Source of the DNA: Neoconidiobolus thromboides FSU 785
Taxonomy: Eukaryota > Entomophthoromycota > Entomophthoromycetes > Entomophthorales > Neoconidiobolaceae
Assembly: GCA_025603075.1 (NCBI GenBank)
Contig: MU626285.1
Span: 1 to 64,000 of the forward strand
Length of the DNA stretch: 64,000 nt
Direction of reading: 5' to 3'
Both the position numbers and the translations under genes were made by a program. Shown piece by piece: positions 46,288-59,409 of the stretch. The notes under the pieces were generated by a model. The model saw nothing but the letters and a program-made list of their open reading frames with translations, had not been told where the DNA came from and ran no database searches. How positions within the stretch are numbered: the stretch's first letter is position 1; every line of letters begins with the position of its first letter.

Positions 46288-46859
46288 TTAATACGTGGAT
46301 GGGATTTATGGTCAATTGGTAAATTAGATTTAATTAATAATTTAATAATAAGTTTAAATGAGCTGCCTAAATGTTATGAATTAAAAGAGAGTCCTATTAA
46401 CTATAATAACAATAATAACAATTACAATTTCAATACTTCTATTTTAAAAGAAATTAACAACTCTACCATAACATTATCTTATTCTATGGTGGATGTTTTA
46501 ATTATCTTGTGTAATTGTATTGTATATTCCAATAATAATAATAATCCACATAATTCTTATTTAAATTTCCGTAAAAATAATTATAACACTTATTTTCATA
46601 CTAAAGATTTTAAATCTTCAACTCAGTTACTAATTATCCATCTAATCAAATTAACGAATGATGTAAGTTTACTATTATTATAATTTTATTTTTAATATAA
46701 ATATTAATGATTTTGATAGTTAATCACCCTTTCTCAAGCTACTCAGTTTTTACCTATGCTTAAAGTAAGTTTTACTTATTAAAATATGTTAAATTGATTT
46801 TTATTTTTATATTATTATTTTAGTCCTTTGCAGAAAAAATCAATTTAAATTTAGAATAA
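45320..46859 (+). CDS. Uncharacterised alpha-helical protein with poly-Asn
   Basis: Four exons joined in frame: 45320-~46021, ~46078-46662, a short exon (LITLSQATQFLPMLK) and a last exon ending FAEKINLNLE at 46859. The protein is ~460 residues, Leu/Ile/Asn-rich, with long amphipathic helices (for example FLTINENINQLLTWFSDLEL, LEVENWFLNCALFLINYC) and a 15-residue Asn run encoded by an AAT microsatellite. The later part (WDLWSIGKLDLINNL, TITLSYSMVDVLIILCNCIVY) vaguely recalls the helical regulatory domain of fungal transcription factors, but no DNA-binding motif is seen. I cannot name a family. Confidence 0.6.
46241..46287. repeat. (AAT)n microsatellite coding poly-Asn
   Basis: Uninterrupted AAT run in frame with the surrounding gene, so length changes alter only the number of Asn residues. 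Confidence 0.85.
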
Positions 46860-47163
46860 AAAATTGAAAAGTTGTATTTTTTATTCTTCTATTAACAAAG
46901 TATTAAATATCCGATCCTCTATTAGAAGTTTGAAAAAATTTGAATTATTTTATCTTGAAATTTTTAAAGTAAACTCAACACTTTTATACAAAAGTGGAAT
47001 AAAACAACAACATTATCTAATACTTCCCTTTTTCCATCTTTCCATCGTGTTTGTTATACTTTAATTTTAAGAACAAAAAAAAATAAACAGTTCTTTTATT
47101 TTTAGAGTTCAACATTAATTTAATTTAATTTATTTCTTTAAATTTTTTAACTTTTATGTTTAC
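46860..47163. other. Intergenic region between convergent genes
   Basis: About 300 bases between the stop codons of a plus-strand and a minus-strand gene. Nothing else is visible. Confidence 0.55.
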
Positions 47164-47357
47164 TTATTCTTTAATAGGTTTCATCAATGGAAATGATAAT
47201 GTTTCTCTGATATTAGGAGCATTTAGTAATAAAGTAATTAATCTATCAATACCTAAACCCCAACCGGCTGTGGGTGGTAATCCATAAGCTAAAGCGTAAC
47301 AAAAATCAGAATCCATAGGTTGGGCTTCTAAATCCCCATAATCTTCTTTATCCTGAG

Positions 47358-47388
<31 letters not shown>

Positions 47389-49507
47389 GACATATATAAT
47401 ATAATATAATATAATATAAATCTTATTAAAAAAAGACTCAAAAAACTTACTTTAACTTGTTTTAAAAATCTAGAATTTTGTTCAATTGGATCATTTAACT
47501 CTTCATAAGCATTAACAAATTCTTGATGATTTATAAACAATTCAAATCGATTACAACTATCTCTATTTTTTCTATTACTTTTTGCTAACGGTGACATAAT
47601 CGTTGGATGATTATATAAGAAAGTAGGTAAGAAACATTTGGGCTCTAAATGATGGGCAATAATTTTATCTAATATTCGACTCATTGTATATGGTCTTTCT
47701 AATTTAATAGAATGAGTGTGACAATAGTTCATAAAGGGAGTAACTATATATTTGATATTAGACATTTAAACAGGATTAGTTATATATCTGTAATAAAAGC
47801 TTACTTTCTCCATTTAAATCAGGCAACTGATTATTAAATAAACATTGTAATTCCTTATAAACGTTAATTTTTTGGAATGGTTGAGAAAAATCTATTAATC
47901 TATCTTCTCCATTGAAAGTACTTATTTTTAATTCATAACTACCAGTTACTTTAAGTACAATTTCTAAATATTTAAAAATATAATATTAAGATTCATCTTT
48001 CGTTATATAAAAATGAATTTTTAATTTACCTTTCAATAATTCTTCTGTCATTTGAAATAAATTATCTAAATTGGCATATGCATGATAAAATTCACATGTA
48101 GTAAATTCAGGATTATGATTTGTATCCATACCTTAATAACAATAATTATAAACTTCATTAATATTCTATTTAATACTATACTCACTTTCATTTCGAAATA
48201 CTTTACCAACTTCATAAACTTTATCAAAGCCACCAATGATCATTTGCTAATAAATTAATAATAACTTAATATAAATCTTAATAAATATCATTATAAAATA
48301 ATTCAATAATGAATTTAATTTCTATTTAAAATTTAACTTACTTTTAAATATAGTTCAGGTGCAATTCTCAAATTTAATGGTAAATCGTCCATTGCATTGG
48401 CTTTTGTTATAAATGGTTTAGCATTAGCACCACCTACTTTAGTAGATAATATAGGTGTTTCTACTTCTATAAAACCTTTAGTTTCTAAATAATTACGTAA
48501 TACTGAAATGGTCTAATTAAGAGTAAATTATTAATAAATAGAAATAATTAATAAACAAAATAAATAAATAAATAAATAAATCTATGGATATAAAATAAAA
48601 AGTAATAAAAATTCAAACTTACTTTGAATCGATAATAAATAGCTCGACGAGAATCTTGATTTAACATAAAATCTAAATATTTTTTTCGATATCTTTTATC
48701 AATAGTGCCAAGTTGAATAGATAATGGTAATTCAGGTAAACATGGAGTAAGTAAAATAGGTTGAGTAGTATTGAATAAACTTAAAGTGCCTATTTGAGTT
48801 TTACCAATAAAACCAGAGAATTCTATAATAAATCAATATTTGAATTAATAAAACTTTATTTTAATAATCATTATTTTTTTTATATAAAAATAAAATCATA
48901 TTATTATATTATTCAACAAAAATAAAAAATTTACCAACAATGTCTCCACGTTTTAACAACTTATTAAATTGTTCAAAACTAACTTTTCCCTCTTCTTCTT
49001 CTTCTTTATCTGTCCAGTTATTTTTTGACATAACTAATTGAATAGATTGATGATTTACCATTATTTCATAAAATAATAATTTATTAGATGCTTCTCTTTT
49101 TTGTAAAATACGACCTATATATTATTATTATTATTATTAATCCTCATTTGAATATATAGTATTTAATCATATTTACCTGCTATTGTCATTGTAATATTTT
49201 TATTCCTTTTACCTGGATCGATTTTATTATTATAATTGTTGAATCCAACGATATCATTAAAATTTATTCTTATTTCATCTTTATTAATATCTATTAAATC
49301 ATTCTCTTTTTTATGAGTATTTGTTATTGTTGTTGTTGATTGAATATAGTTGGGATATAATAGAATATTAGATTTTTTTATATTATTTAATCGAGGCTTA
49401 TAAATTGATTCTATAGTTGATTCTATATATTTAGTTGAATAATGAATGTTTAGAGGTATTGATTTTTTAATGGAATTTTTAATTAATCGATATTTTAATA
49501 TCTTCAT
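47164..49507 (-). CDS. MSK1: Lysyl-tRNA synthetase, class II, probably mitochondrial
   Basis: Nine minus-strand exons that I joined: 49507-49177, 49114-48935, 48822-48623, 48512-48342, 48246-48186, 48131-48030, 47963-47805, 47743-47451 and 47352-47164, about 561 residues, near yeast Msk1. The N-terminus is basic and rich in Ile/Tyr/Ser ([20 protein letters not shown]), consistent with mitochondrial import. An OB-fold anticodon-binding domain follows ([43 protein letters not shown]). The class IIb catalytic core has [48 protein letters not shown] (motif 2) and GWGLGIDRL (motif 3). It charges tRNA-Lys. Its start is only 135 bases from the divergently transcribed gene at 49643, so they probably share a promoter. 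Confidence 0.92.
47358..47420. repeat. Intronic (AAAT)n and (TATAA)n microsatellites
   Basis: About seven AAAT units followed a few bases later by about five TATAA units, both inside the last intron of the lysyl-tRNA synthetase gene. A second AAAT run lies in another intron near 48561-48580. Confidence 0.75.
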
Positions 49508-49642
49508 TTTTGTGAAATTAAAAATTTAATTTGAAATATTAATTTTGGAACAAAAAACTTAGAAAAATTAAAAGAACAATTTTCATTCTTGAAATTTTTA
49601 ACTTTTGTTTTTCTCTTCTCTTCTCCCCTCCTTTTGCAAAAG
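49508..49642. promoter_or_regulatory. Short bidirectional promoter region
   Basis: A 135-base space between the divergent ATGs of lysyl-tRNA synthetase and the 2135-residue protein gene. It includes a CT-rich stretch (TTTTTCTCTTCTCTTCTCCC) just before the plus-strand ATG. Confidence 0.45.
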
Positions 49643-51985
49643 ATGCCTTCGAAGCTCAACATTTTCAACCTTAAATTATTACTAATAGATACTATTCAAT
49701 GTCAAGATTTATTTGGTAATTATAACTCTATCCCCAATGTTATTGAAAGTTATCTAAATCATTTAAATACAAATACAATTTCCAGTCTTATTGAATACAC
49801 TTTGGACCCTAATCATAATCAATCAAGTTTACAATCTCTTTTTCCAGCTCCATCTTTCACTTGTTTATTTAATGAAGAATCTAATCAAGTTTCTATTGAA
49901 CAATGTAAATCCATTTTAGATTATAGTTTGACATTGCCTACTATTGGTATCAACGATAGTCAATCTTTAATCCAATTGATAGCTCAATTAATTAATATTG
50001 AATGTACACAAAAATTAAAAGTAAATTGTTGTAATGTATCCGATCATTTTTTTCAACTATGTATTGTATTGTTAAGTTATCAATTAATTATGTGGGGTAA
50101 ATTAAATAGTGAACAATTAAGAGATTTGGGCATTTATTTAGCTAATGGGTTAAGGTTTTTTAATAAAGAATATATGCAAATATTAATGGAAATTACTTGT
50201 CATTTAATTAGTTCTAAGCTAATTGTAAATGAAGAAGGTAAATTAAATTATTAATTTATTTTTATTAATTTATTTTTATTAATTGTTTTAGTTCCACTTT
50301 CAGAAAGTAGCTTTATATTAGAAATCAATTCATTACCAGTAACATCAAAAGTGAATTATCAACCATATTTCTATAATGTTATTAAAAATATTAGTTATAA
50401 TTATGATACTTTAAAACAAGTATTTGAACATTTAAAAACATTTAAAAATTGGTTACAAGTTAAGTTAATACTACAGCCATATCAAATAGTGTATGATTTA
50501 CAAATTTTATTAAGTGAAAAAAATAACAAGAAAAATATAGCAATTGATATAATGAATTTGATTAATAATACTTGGTTAGGACATTTAAAGAATGAAAAAG
50601 AGTTAACAGATATGTGTGAATTAATTCCAGTTAAGTCAAATAAAAAAGGAAAAAACGAATGTACAAAATGTAAGTTAAATATATTGGATTTTGGATTATC
50701 TTGTTTAGGTTGTAATAATCAATACCATTTTGAATGTGGAACTAAAATGATTGATGAAATAGGAAATAGTTATTATAATGAAAATAGATTAAAAATTGTA
50801 CCTATGTTAGATAAAAATAATTATACTAGAGTTACTTGTATTAAAACGGAATCATGTGAACAATGTCATCAACCTATTTTTGGCATCTGTAAACAAGCTA
50901 TGTTTTGTTTTAATAATAAGAAGTATTATCATTTAAATTGTATTAATAATACAAATGAAAAGGAGAGTAATATTAGTGAATTAGGTATACCATTAGAAAT
51001 AGAATTATATTTAAAAGATGTTAAAAGTAAGGAACTAAATTTATTAGAATATTTAATATTAAGAGATTATTTATATTTACAATTGAACTTATTACAATAT
51101 TCATCAATTGAAGATAAAGACAAATTAGTTAACAATTTTAATAATATAATTGAAAAATGGGAATTATTGTACCCAATGAATAATAACAATAATAATAATA
51201 ATAATCAACAACAACAAGAAAATAATTCAATAATATTTAATTATAGTGAATTACAATTATTTTTATTTAAAATGAAATTAACGAATCATCAAACAATGGA
51301 TTTAAATTATCAACAACATCAATATCAACCAATAAGTTATTTATCATTTCAACAATCCATTGGTTGTAATTTAATTCAATTCAATATAACTAAATCGATT
51401 CTTATTAATTATTTTGAAATTAATGGATTAATTGATATTTATTTTACATTTAATTCTATAATTAATCAATCTTATTATTCGATTTATACAACATTATCAA
51501 TGAATCAACTATCACTTTATGATTCTAAATTAAATTTTAATATATTAAATAATTTATTATTAGATAATGATATTAATAACAATTTAATCGGATTTCATTT
51601 ATTAAATAAGTTAACAAATATTCAACAGTTAAATATAGAATATTTAAATTCCATTATTTATTTAATGATTAATATATTATTAACAATTGATGATAATTCA
51701 ATTAATAATATCAATTCAAATGAATTGATTGTTACTGAATTTTATTCAACTAATATTCAACCAAAATTAAAATATAGTAATAATATTATTAACAACAATA
51801 ATAATTTAAATCAACAACAACAATTTAATAGACAATTATTAATTGATTATGTATTACCTTGGTTAATGGATACTTATTGTAAATTAGATAAAGATTTATT
51901 TGGTCAATTATTCTATAATCAATTAATTCAATGTTACTTTAACATTATTATTAATAAACAATATCAATATGAATATCAACAATTA

Positions 51986-52039
<54 letters not shown>

Positions 52040-55000
52040 TTAACTTTAATTGATTATGAGTGGATATTAAATAGTTTAATTAAATTTCAAATAATAGGAT
52101 TATCAGAAGATATATTTTTATCTACATTAGATAATTGGGCAATTAATATTAATCAATTATTACAATTACCATTAAATGAAAATGAATTATTTACATTAAA
52201 AAGATTATTAGCAGATAATTTTAAAGGTGTTTTAGTTAATAATCTACAATTTTATTTAAAATCAAATAATATTAATATAAATGAAATAAATTCAATGGAA
52301 TTATTAGAAGAATCTTTTTTATATAAATATTGTTTAAAAGGATTAGAATTAGATAATTATTTACCAACTAAATATTTAATTTGGTTAAAATTAATATCCA
52401 ATTGTAATTTATTAATACCTAATTTAAGTTTAATTATATTATTAACTAGTCATAATACATTATCAACTATTAATGATTTTATTTTATTATTAAATATAAT
52501 ATTAGATCAATTATTACTAGATGAAGCTAAATTGTCCAATTGTTTTTTAAAATATTTTGAGTTTTTAAATTATCAATTAATAAGATTAAGTTTTCAAACT
52601 TCATTAGCAGATCAAGAAAAAGCATTGTCATTTGTTGAATTATGTATTATAATAGCATTAATAATAACAGGAAATTTAAACATATTAAAACAAATTAATT
52701 ACTCATTTAAAACAATTAAAATACAAAAAAATGTAATGGATTTAAGTAGTTCATTACCACAATCAAATCAATTAACACTTCAATTTAAAAAATTATTAAT
52801 TAACCTGTTAAATTATTGTCACTTTGATTGCAATTATTTAATAATTTCATGTATTTCTAAATTAATATTAATAGATTTCAATTGCTCATGGTTATTAGAT
52901 AAATCAATAATAATTAAGTTATGGGATTTATTAAATCCTGAATTTAGTTTAACATCTACTTCATTATCTAATATATTAATGATAATTGGTTCTAAAGATC
53001 CCAATTTATTATTAGAAGCTATTTCATTAAGAGAAGATGCTTCATGGGAAGTACAATGGGAATGGTTAGATTCAGCTAATAGTTTATTAACGTCAACAGA
53101 ATTAGAAACACATTCTAATTCAAAATCAAAACAAATTAAAGATTTATGGAAATTTGTTGGGCCAATTATAAACCTATTTATTAATATTTCATTTTATCCA
53201 AATGAGTTATTAAGAATCAAATTAGAACAATTGATTAATTCAATGGAACAAAAAAGTTTAAATGTTTGTTTAAAAATTTGGTCTTTATATTTTAATTTTT
53301 CCAATATTAATAATAAATTATTAACAATTAAATTAATGCTTCATTTTAATACACTTTTCCCTCAATATCAACCAATTAAATGGAGTGTATTATATTCTAC
53401 ACTACAACAATTACAATCAAATATTATAATGGATTTAAATGATCTAAATAATTTAGATAATTTAAATAATTTAGATAATTTAAGTTCTTGTAATAAAAAT
53501 ATATATGATAATAATATTCCCACTATGTCTGATCCATTTACTAAAGATAAAACAAGTATTTGTAAAAGTACCACTTTAAAAATATTAACTTATCAATTAT
53601 ATTTTCAATTAATTGAAAATAATCATCCAATTACTAAAGTAGAAGTTTATACACTAAAGTTTTTATTAGCAAAATCAATTGGTATGGCTGATTCAAGATT
53701 AGAAATTAAAAACTTGAATTGTTTTGTTATATTGTCACCATTTATTTTTAATATTAATGATACAGAAGCTATGTTATTGTTAATAGCCATTATTGCTAAG
53801 TTTAAAATTTTATTTGATAGTCAAGCCAAAATTATTGAAAAAGAGAGTATATTGAGTGAAGAAAAGGATGACTTAAGGAAGGATAAAAATAATAGTGTTA
53901 AAAATAATAAGGAAGATTTATTACAAGATAACAATGTAGAAGATTTAATTTCTTATCATTTTATTGATTTATTTTTGAATTTATTTATTAGCAATATCAC
54001 CCTTCATAACTTACCAGAAAATTTAATATTAGACATTATTGAATGTAGTTCCATATTAATTTATAAATTTAATATAGATAATTCTAAATATTTAGATATG
54101 TTAAAAGAATTAATTATAAAATTAAATCAGTTATTAGAATTTAATTGTTCACATACGACCATCATAGCAATTATTAATTTAAATTATTTAATATTAAAAA
54201 AAGCAACCAAATTAGCTCAGAGTATACTATTATCTACAATACTTCCAATTGCTCAATTAGCAATTCAAAATAATAATAATAATAATAATAATAATGAATT
54301 AGATACTATTACTTATAAAGCAAGGATTTATTTAAATTTTATATTTCAAATGTATAATAATAGTGGCTTATTTACACTAATATTTAAAAAATATAATTTT
54401 CAAAAATACAAAACTAGAATCTTTGATACAATGATAATTACATTAGGTTCATCAATTATTAATATTGAACATTTAAATACAATTAAAGCAAGGGTTGAAT
54501 CAAATCCAATGGAATATTCAGCACCGATTTACGATTGTATTCAAAGATTAACTACAATTCAAGAAGAAGAATTTGAACATTTTAATAATTTATTAAATAA
54601 TTTATATCGATATATTAATTTAGTTTATTACTCTAATTATAATGAAAAGTTATTAGATTTAACACTAAGTCAATTACCTATTATTTTACAAAAACATATT
54701 AATCGATGGAGTTACGAGAAAATTAATTTATCATCTGTTTTTTTAATTTTAGAATGTATTGTTAGAAATAATAAAAATGTACAAGAGGTAAGCGAAATTT
54801 TATAAAATAATGATGAACTTTTTTAAATATTTAATTAATATTTTTATTTTAAAATTATAGAGTATTGGAGCGATTATCTATTCTTTTATTGCCTCTGTTA
54901 TAAAAGAATATCAGTTTTCCTCCATGTCCTTAAAAATGTTATTAGAAACATTAATGTATTATTATGTTTCCAAACAAAAATTAGATGAAGTGGTAAAATT

Positions 55001-56177
55001 TGGAATAGTTATATTTGATAGTTTAAATGATTTATTAATAGCTAAAAATCAAATACAACTATCTTTTCGAATAATTAATTATTGTCAAGTAATATTTCAT
55101 AAAGAAATTAATAATTTTCGAAGTAATGAAAATCTATTAAAATATATTGAAGTAGTTTATGAACCATATAATAATTTAGATCAATTAATTATATATTTAA
55201 AATCCAATACCACTTTTTTTGTACCCTTTCAAAAAGTACCAGATAAAATATATATAAATATTATCAACTATTTACAAGATTATAATAACTTTAAAAAACA
55301 TGATATAAACTCACTGAAATCGGGTATTTGGTTAGCTCATTTATTAGCTATTTTATATACAGAAAGATTTATTCCCAATTCTTCTTTAATAGAATGGTTT
55401 AGAACAAATTATAATGGTAAACAATTATTATTATCTAAAGTTTGGTTTTTACTAGCTTTAACTAATCTTCCTGGTGTGGATCATTTAATGCAACTTACTG
55501 CTTTTCAACCTATTTTATTAAATTTAATAATTGAAGCTATTAATTTACCATTGAATATTCAAACTCCAATGACTACTGGAAAATCAACTGGAAATGATCC
55601 ATTTTCGTCCACAAAATCGCCTATGAATACTATGAAATTAGGAACTCATGGAGGAAACTCATTAAATGAAATGAAATTCAATTATCCAAGTCAAAATTTT
55701 CAATTAGCTATCTTGTTAGCCAAGATATGGATCTTTATGTTATCTAAATTAAAAGAAGATTTATCAGATTTAAATCATAACCTCACTTCCACTATTGAGA
55801 TTACGGATAATTATTATATTTCATCATTAGAATCCAATTTTTGGCTTACATTCTGGCCTGCATTATTAGAAATCTTAATACCGGATGGTACTAATTCTTT
55901 TAATGAACCTGAAAAACAAATGTTATTAATTGAATTATTTTCTGAATTGATAATTTATTTGGAAAAATGTTATACTAAACCAATGCCATTAAATTTAGTC
56001 CCAGAATGGTTAGCTTTCTTTAGAGAATTTAAACAATTGGCTCCAAGTTTGGCAAGCAATAAAGGGTATCTATTAGCGCTGTCTACTTTGCAGAAGGAGT
56101 CCATTATTACTCCTTATTCGCAAGAACAAACTATAATATCACTTTTTGAAGACTTGGTTAAGGTTTTGAATGTTTAA
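49643..56177 (+). CDS. 2135-residue protein with C1-like zinc modules and long helical repeat region
   Basis: Three exons, 49643-50237, 50292-54787 and 54861-56177, give ~2135 residues; the ATG at 49643 is chosen because the longer frame begins only at TTG. Two zinc-binding modules stand at ~residues 320-347 (CTKC...CLGC..QYHFEC) and ~381-415 (CEQCHQPIFGICKQAMFC...YYHLNC). The second follows the C1 (phorbol-ester/DAG-type) consensus, CxxC..(I/L)(W/F)G..(K)Q...C...H..C, but lacks one Cys of the usual CxxC. The remainder is Leu/Ile/Asn-rich helical sequence suggesting an armadillo/HEAT-like solenoid, with several poly-Asn runs. I cannot assign a family; a very large UNC79/UNC80-type scaffold is one speculative possibility. 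It contains no kinase or GAP motif that I can see. Confidence 0.75.
51986..52039. repeat. (AAT)n microsatellite coding poly-Asn
   Basis: About 18 uninterrupted AAT codons in the large C1-module gene. Shorter in-frame runs lie at about 51181-51204 and 54269-54295. Confidence 0.85.
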
Positions 56178-56384
56178 AAAGGGGGGTTTATCTGAATAAA
56201 TAGTTAAAAATATAACTACAATAGTTATTATATTTTTAATTATAATTATAATATGATAAATTTTATTTTATTTTTCATTTTTTATTTTATTTCAAAAATT
56301 AATTTAATAACTATTATTAGTAGTAACCAATCATATCTATTTCAATTTAAAAGTAACTTCAACCTAGCAATTATCCATGATTTG

Positions 56385-58622
56385 TTACATTTCCTGTTTC
56401 TTTAGTGAAACTTGATTGATTGGTTCATCTTCATTTTCTCTTTTTATACCTTTAAAAGATCGACTTTCTTTTAATAATAGTTTTTGATACTTTCTACCAT
56501 CTAAATATGATTCATTTCTATCTTGTTGACTTTCTTTTAATTTATTGTTTTCATTTGCTAGTACAATACTCTCTTTTTTTCCCAATTCTATATTCTCTGT
56601 GGTTACTGACTTGACTTGACTTTCTTTTTCTTCATCTTCTAATGATTTTTGATCACTGCTATTAACTTGAAATTCATTGTTTGTTGAATGTCCATTTGAC
56701 TTGTCATCAGTATTTAAATTTCGTTTTTGTTTCTCACTTGACATTGTCAAATCATTTTCCTGTTTAACTTTATTTTCATTCAATAGACTAAAGCTATTTT
56801 CTTCCTTAATCTTAATTCGCTTTTCATTTAAATTATTTTCGTCATTGACATTAATTTGTTCTTCATTCGATAAAGCTAAACTATCATCCTTTTTAACATT
56901 GGAATGATTACCATTATTACTATTTACATTGGCTTCCTTTTTTATATTTCCCGATTGCTTACATTGATGACAAAAAAAAGCCATTTCATTTAAACTTTGA
57001 ATTTTATTACCATCACAATTAATTAATTGTTGACAATTTAAATGTTGCCAGACATTACATTGATCACAACAAATTTGTTCCGTACCATCATCAAAATTAT
57101 GACCATGCTGTCCACAAATACAATTAAATTCAAACTCTCCACTATCTCCAAGTATATCAATATCTTCATTTTCACTCATTTTACAAGAACGACTATCTTT
57201 GTTAAATGAATCTTTAATAAGTTGCTTTTTTAAATCTTTGATTCCTTCCACATCTCCTAAACCTCTTAATGCTCGCCTCTTAGCTCGAACTTCTCTTGTA
57301 TTGATCGATGGATGATGCTAATAAGATAAATTCATTTAACCTATATATTAAGAAAAAAGGTCGAAAAAGATTTACCTTAACGATATCCAAATTGACATCT
57401 TTATCAATTGCTTTAATCATTTTTTCTTGTTTTAATTTATCTTCTAATTCTTTTTTTTGTTTTTCTTTTTCTTGTAATCTAGAAGATCTTTTTGGTACCA
57501 TCGTAGCCAATGTTTCTTTTTTCTTAATAACTTTAAGTTTTGCTTTAAGTTCTGAACTAACTTGGGGTATCACATCTTCCATTAAATATTTGTACAATTC
57601 TTTTTCGATTACACTTCGACTAGTTTCAAACTGTTTTGGAAACTCTTCCCAATCGGATAGGGTTATACACATCTTTTAGGAAACTAAATTAATAACTGAA
57701 AATTCTTTTTGAAACTTAAAATTTACTGGTGACCAAGTATCATCAATAGAATCCCCTTGTTCTAAAGCTAATCTTTTTCTTTCACTTAATTTACGAATAG
57801 CTTTAGTATTGCTTTTTTTTGGTGGCGGTGCAGCTAATGTTTGAACATAAAGTCGATTATCTAAAATTTATTAAATTAATACAACGTCAACAATAGATAT
57901 CCAATTTCCAACCATCAAATAAATAATACACATTTCCTTTTTTATCTTCACCTATAGGTTCCACTCTCTTAATTGAATTGAGTCTTATTATTTTTAAAAA
58001 AGGGGTTAAAATTAAATTTACCAATTCCTCATAAGCATCTTTACCGCCTGCAGCTTCTCTAAGTTTTTCAAAAGCATCTCTGAATTGAAGATCACAGAGA
58101 AATTGGATGCAAACAATCTAATAAAAATAAACTTTGATAAATCCTTTTTTTTAAAAAAATCGATTAATTTACCTGTTGAAAAAGGGTTAAATCAAAAAAA
58201 CCACTTTCAATTTCTTTGTTTATTGGCAATTCATCATTATTTTTCAATAACTCTTTTTTTAATATATTTTCCCAAGTATCCATTCTATTTTTTGTTAAAA
58301 AAATTATTTAATATTTTTAATATTCTTAATTTTCATTAATCCCACCTAGCCCCCCTACCTGAGCTCAAATTGGAGCAAAGTTTGACCATATATCTGCCAA
58401 TGACTTCTTTATCTTGACGAATTAACTCTGCTTCAAAAGTCTAAAAAATAAAGCATGATTAGCTTAATCCATAAAGGTTCCTTTTTTCCAAATACTCACA
58501 TCCGTATGAAATTCGTCCATGCCATAAGCGCTGCCAAATAGTAGAAAAAACTGACATACATTAGCAAATTGCCAATAACTTCTTAATTTTTTTAATTCGG
58601 GATGGTAATCGGAATCGCTCAT
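56385..58622 (-). CDS. RSF1/CECR2-like chromatin-remodelling subunit (DDT-type N-terminus, PHD finger)
   Basis: About eight minus-strand exons, ATG at 58622, stop at 56385. The N-terminus (ELKKLRSYWQFANVCQFFLLF, EAELIRQDKEVIGRYMVKLC) resembles the N-terminal region of RSF1/CECR2. It is followed by LQFRDAFEKLREAAGGKDAYE, a segment RVEPIGEDKKGNVYYLFDGW (the xPIGxDxxGxxYW motif of these proteins), IRKLSERKRLALEQG and TLSDWEEFPKQFETSRSVIEK. Near the C-terminus is a PHD finger: FNCICG....QICCDQCNVWQHLNCQQL....FFCHQC (C4HC3 pattern). The remaining tail is Glu/Lys/Asn-rich. RSF1-class proteins partner ISWI ATPases in nucleosome remodelling, and the PHD reads histone tails. Nuclear location is inferred. 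Exon ends were set by eye and the first two introns are the least certain. Confidence 0.82.
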
Positions 58623-59055
58623 CAATGGCTATAGCTGTATTTTTTACAAAAAATAGTTTAATATGTTTGAACATTGAATTTGATTAGTGGTCAATTTCGA
58701 TGGTTTAAGAACCAATTAAATCCACTTAATGCTATGAGTTGATTATTGTTAGTGGCACAACAGGATTCATATTGTTAAGGGTTAGAAAAGCAATTTTAAT
58801 TAGTTTAATAAATGTATTTAGGTATACAAAAGCTATAATTAAATGTAGTAATGGACATAGATTAAAATTTAAACATTTTTAATATTATTTAGAATTTAGA
58901 CATTAAAAAATTCTTAAATTAAATGTATCAGCAGAAATAACACTCAAATTAGGTACATTAAATATTTTATATTATTTTTGGCCTAAAAACACGAACAAAT
59001 TCTAGTGATTTAAATAAGCTTTAAGATTAAAACTTTACAACAAGTTTCAATCAAA
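58623..59055. other. Intergenic region
   Basis: AT-rich spacer upstream of the tRNA gene. Nothing recognised. Confidence 0.55.
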
Positions 59056-59127
59056 TCTCGGGTAGTATAGTGGTGAGTATCCCCGCCTGTCACGCGGGAG
59101 ACCGGGGTTCAATTCCCCGCTCGAGAG
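59056..59127 (+). tRNA. tRNA-Asp (anticodon GTC)
   Basis: 72-nt cloverleaf without an intron. The acceptor stem pairs TCTCGGG with CTCGAGA (one G-U), the anticodon stem pairs CCCGC with GCGGG around the loop CTGTCAC (anticodon GTC at 59089-59091), and the T arm is CCGGGGTTCAATTCCCCG with a classic B box. The discriminator is G. The D arm contains GTAGTATAGTGGTGAGTAT, typical of eukaryotic tRNA-Asp. A run of T residues follows within 10 bases as a Pol III terminator. Confidence 0.97.
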
Positions 59128-59214
59128 TTCATTTTTATTATTATTTGATTTTTGCTTCAACCTTATCTATTGTAAACATATTTACTATCAGAAATAAAAC
59201 ACTTGAGCTTTTTC

Positions 59215-59255
59215 CCTTTAAAGATTACTAAAATCAAAAAAACATCCCCACACCT
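59215..59255 (+). mobile_element. MITE-like element, copy 20, right-end fragment
   Basis: Only the last ~35 bases survive (GATTACTAAAATC ... ACATCCCCA), 90 bases downstream of the tRNA gene. Confidence 0.6.
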
Positions 59256-59311
59256 TCTCTGTATATCAATTCAATTGTTTTGTTTTGTTAAAAAAACATT
59301 TGAAAGTTACA

Positions 59312-59407
59312 AAGCTATTTTTTGACTTCGCTTTTTTCATTTCTCAAGCACTATTTAAACGGAAAATTTGTTGGTAAAATTCTTAAGCACAAAAATACAT
59401 CCCCATA
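59312..59407 (-). mobile_element. MITE-like element, copy 21 (-)
   Basis: The left terminus is missing, the body is intact and the right end is CATCCCC followed by ATAT. It directly abuts copy 22 in opposite orientation. Confidence 0.75.
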
Positions 59408-59409
59408 TC

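Noticed and set aside
57308-57679. 123-codon plus-strand open stretch opposite the RSF1-like gene
   Set aside because: Antisense shadow of a conserved coding exon.
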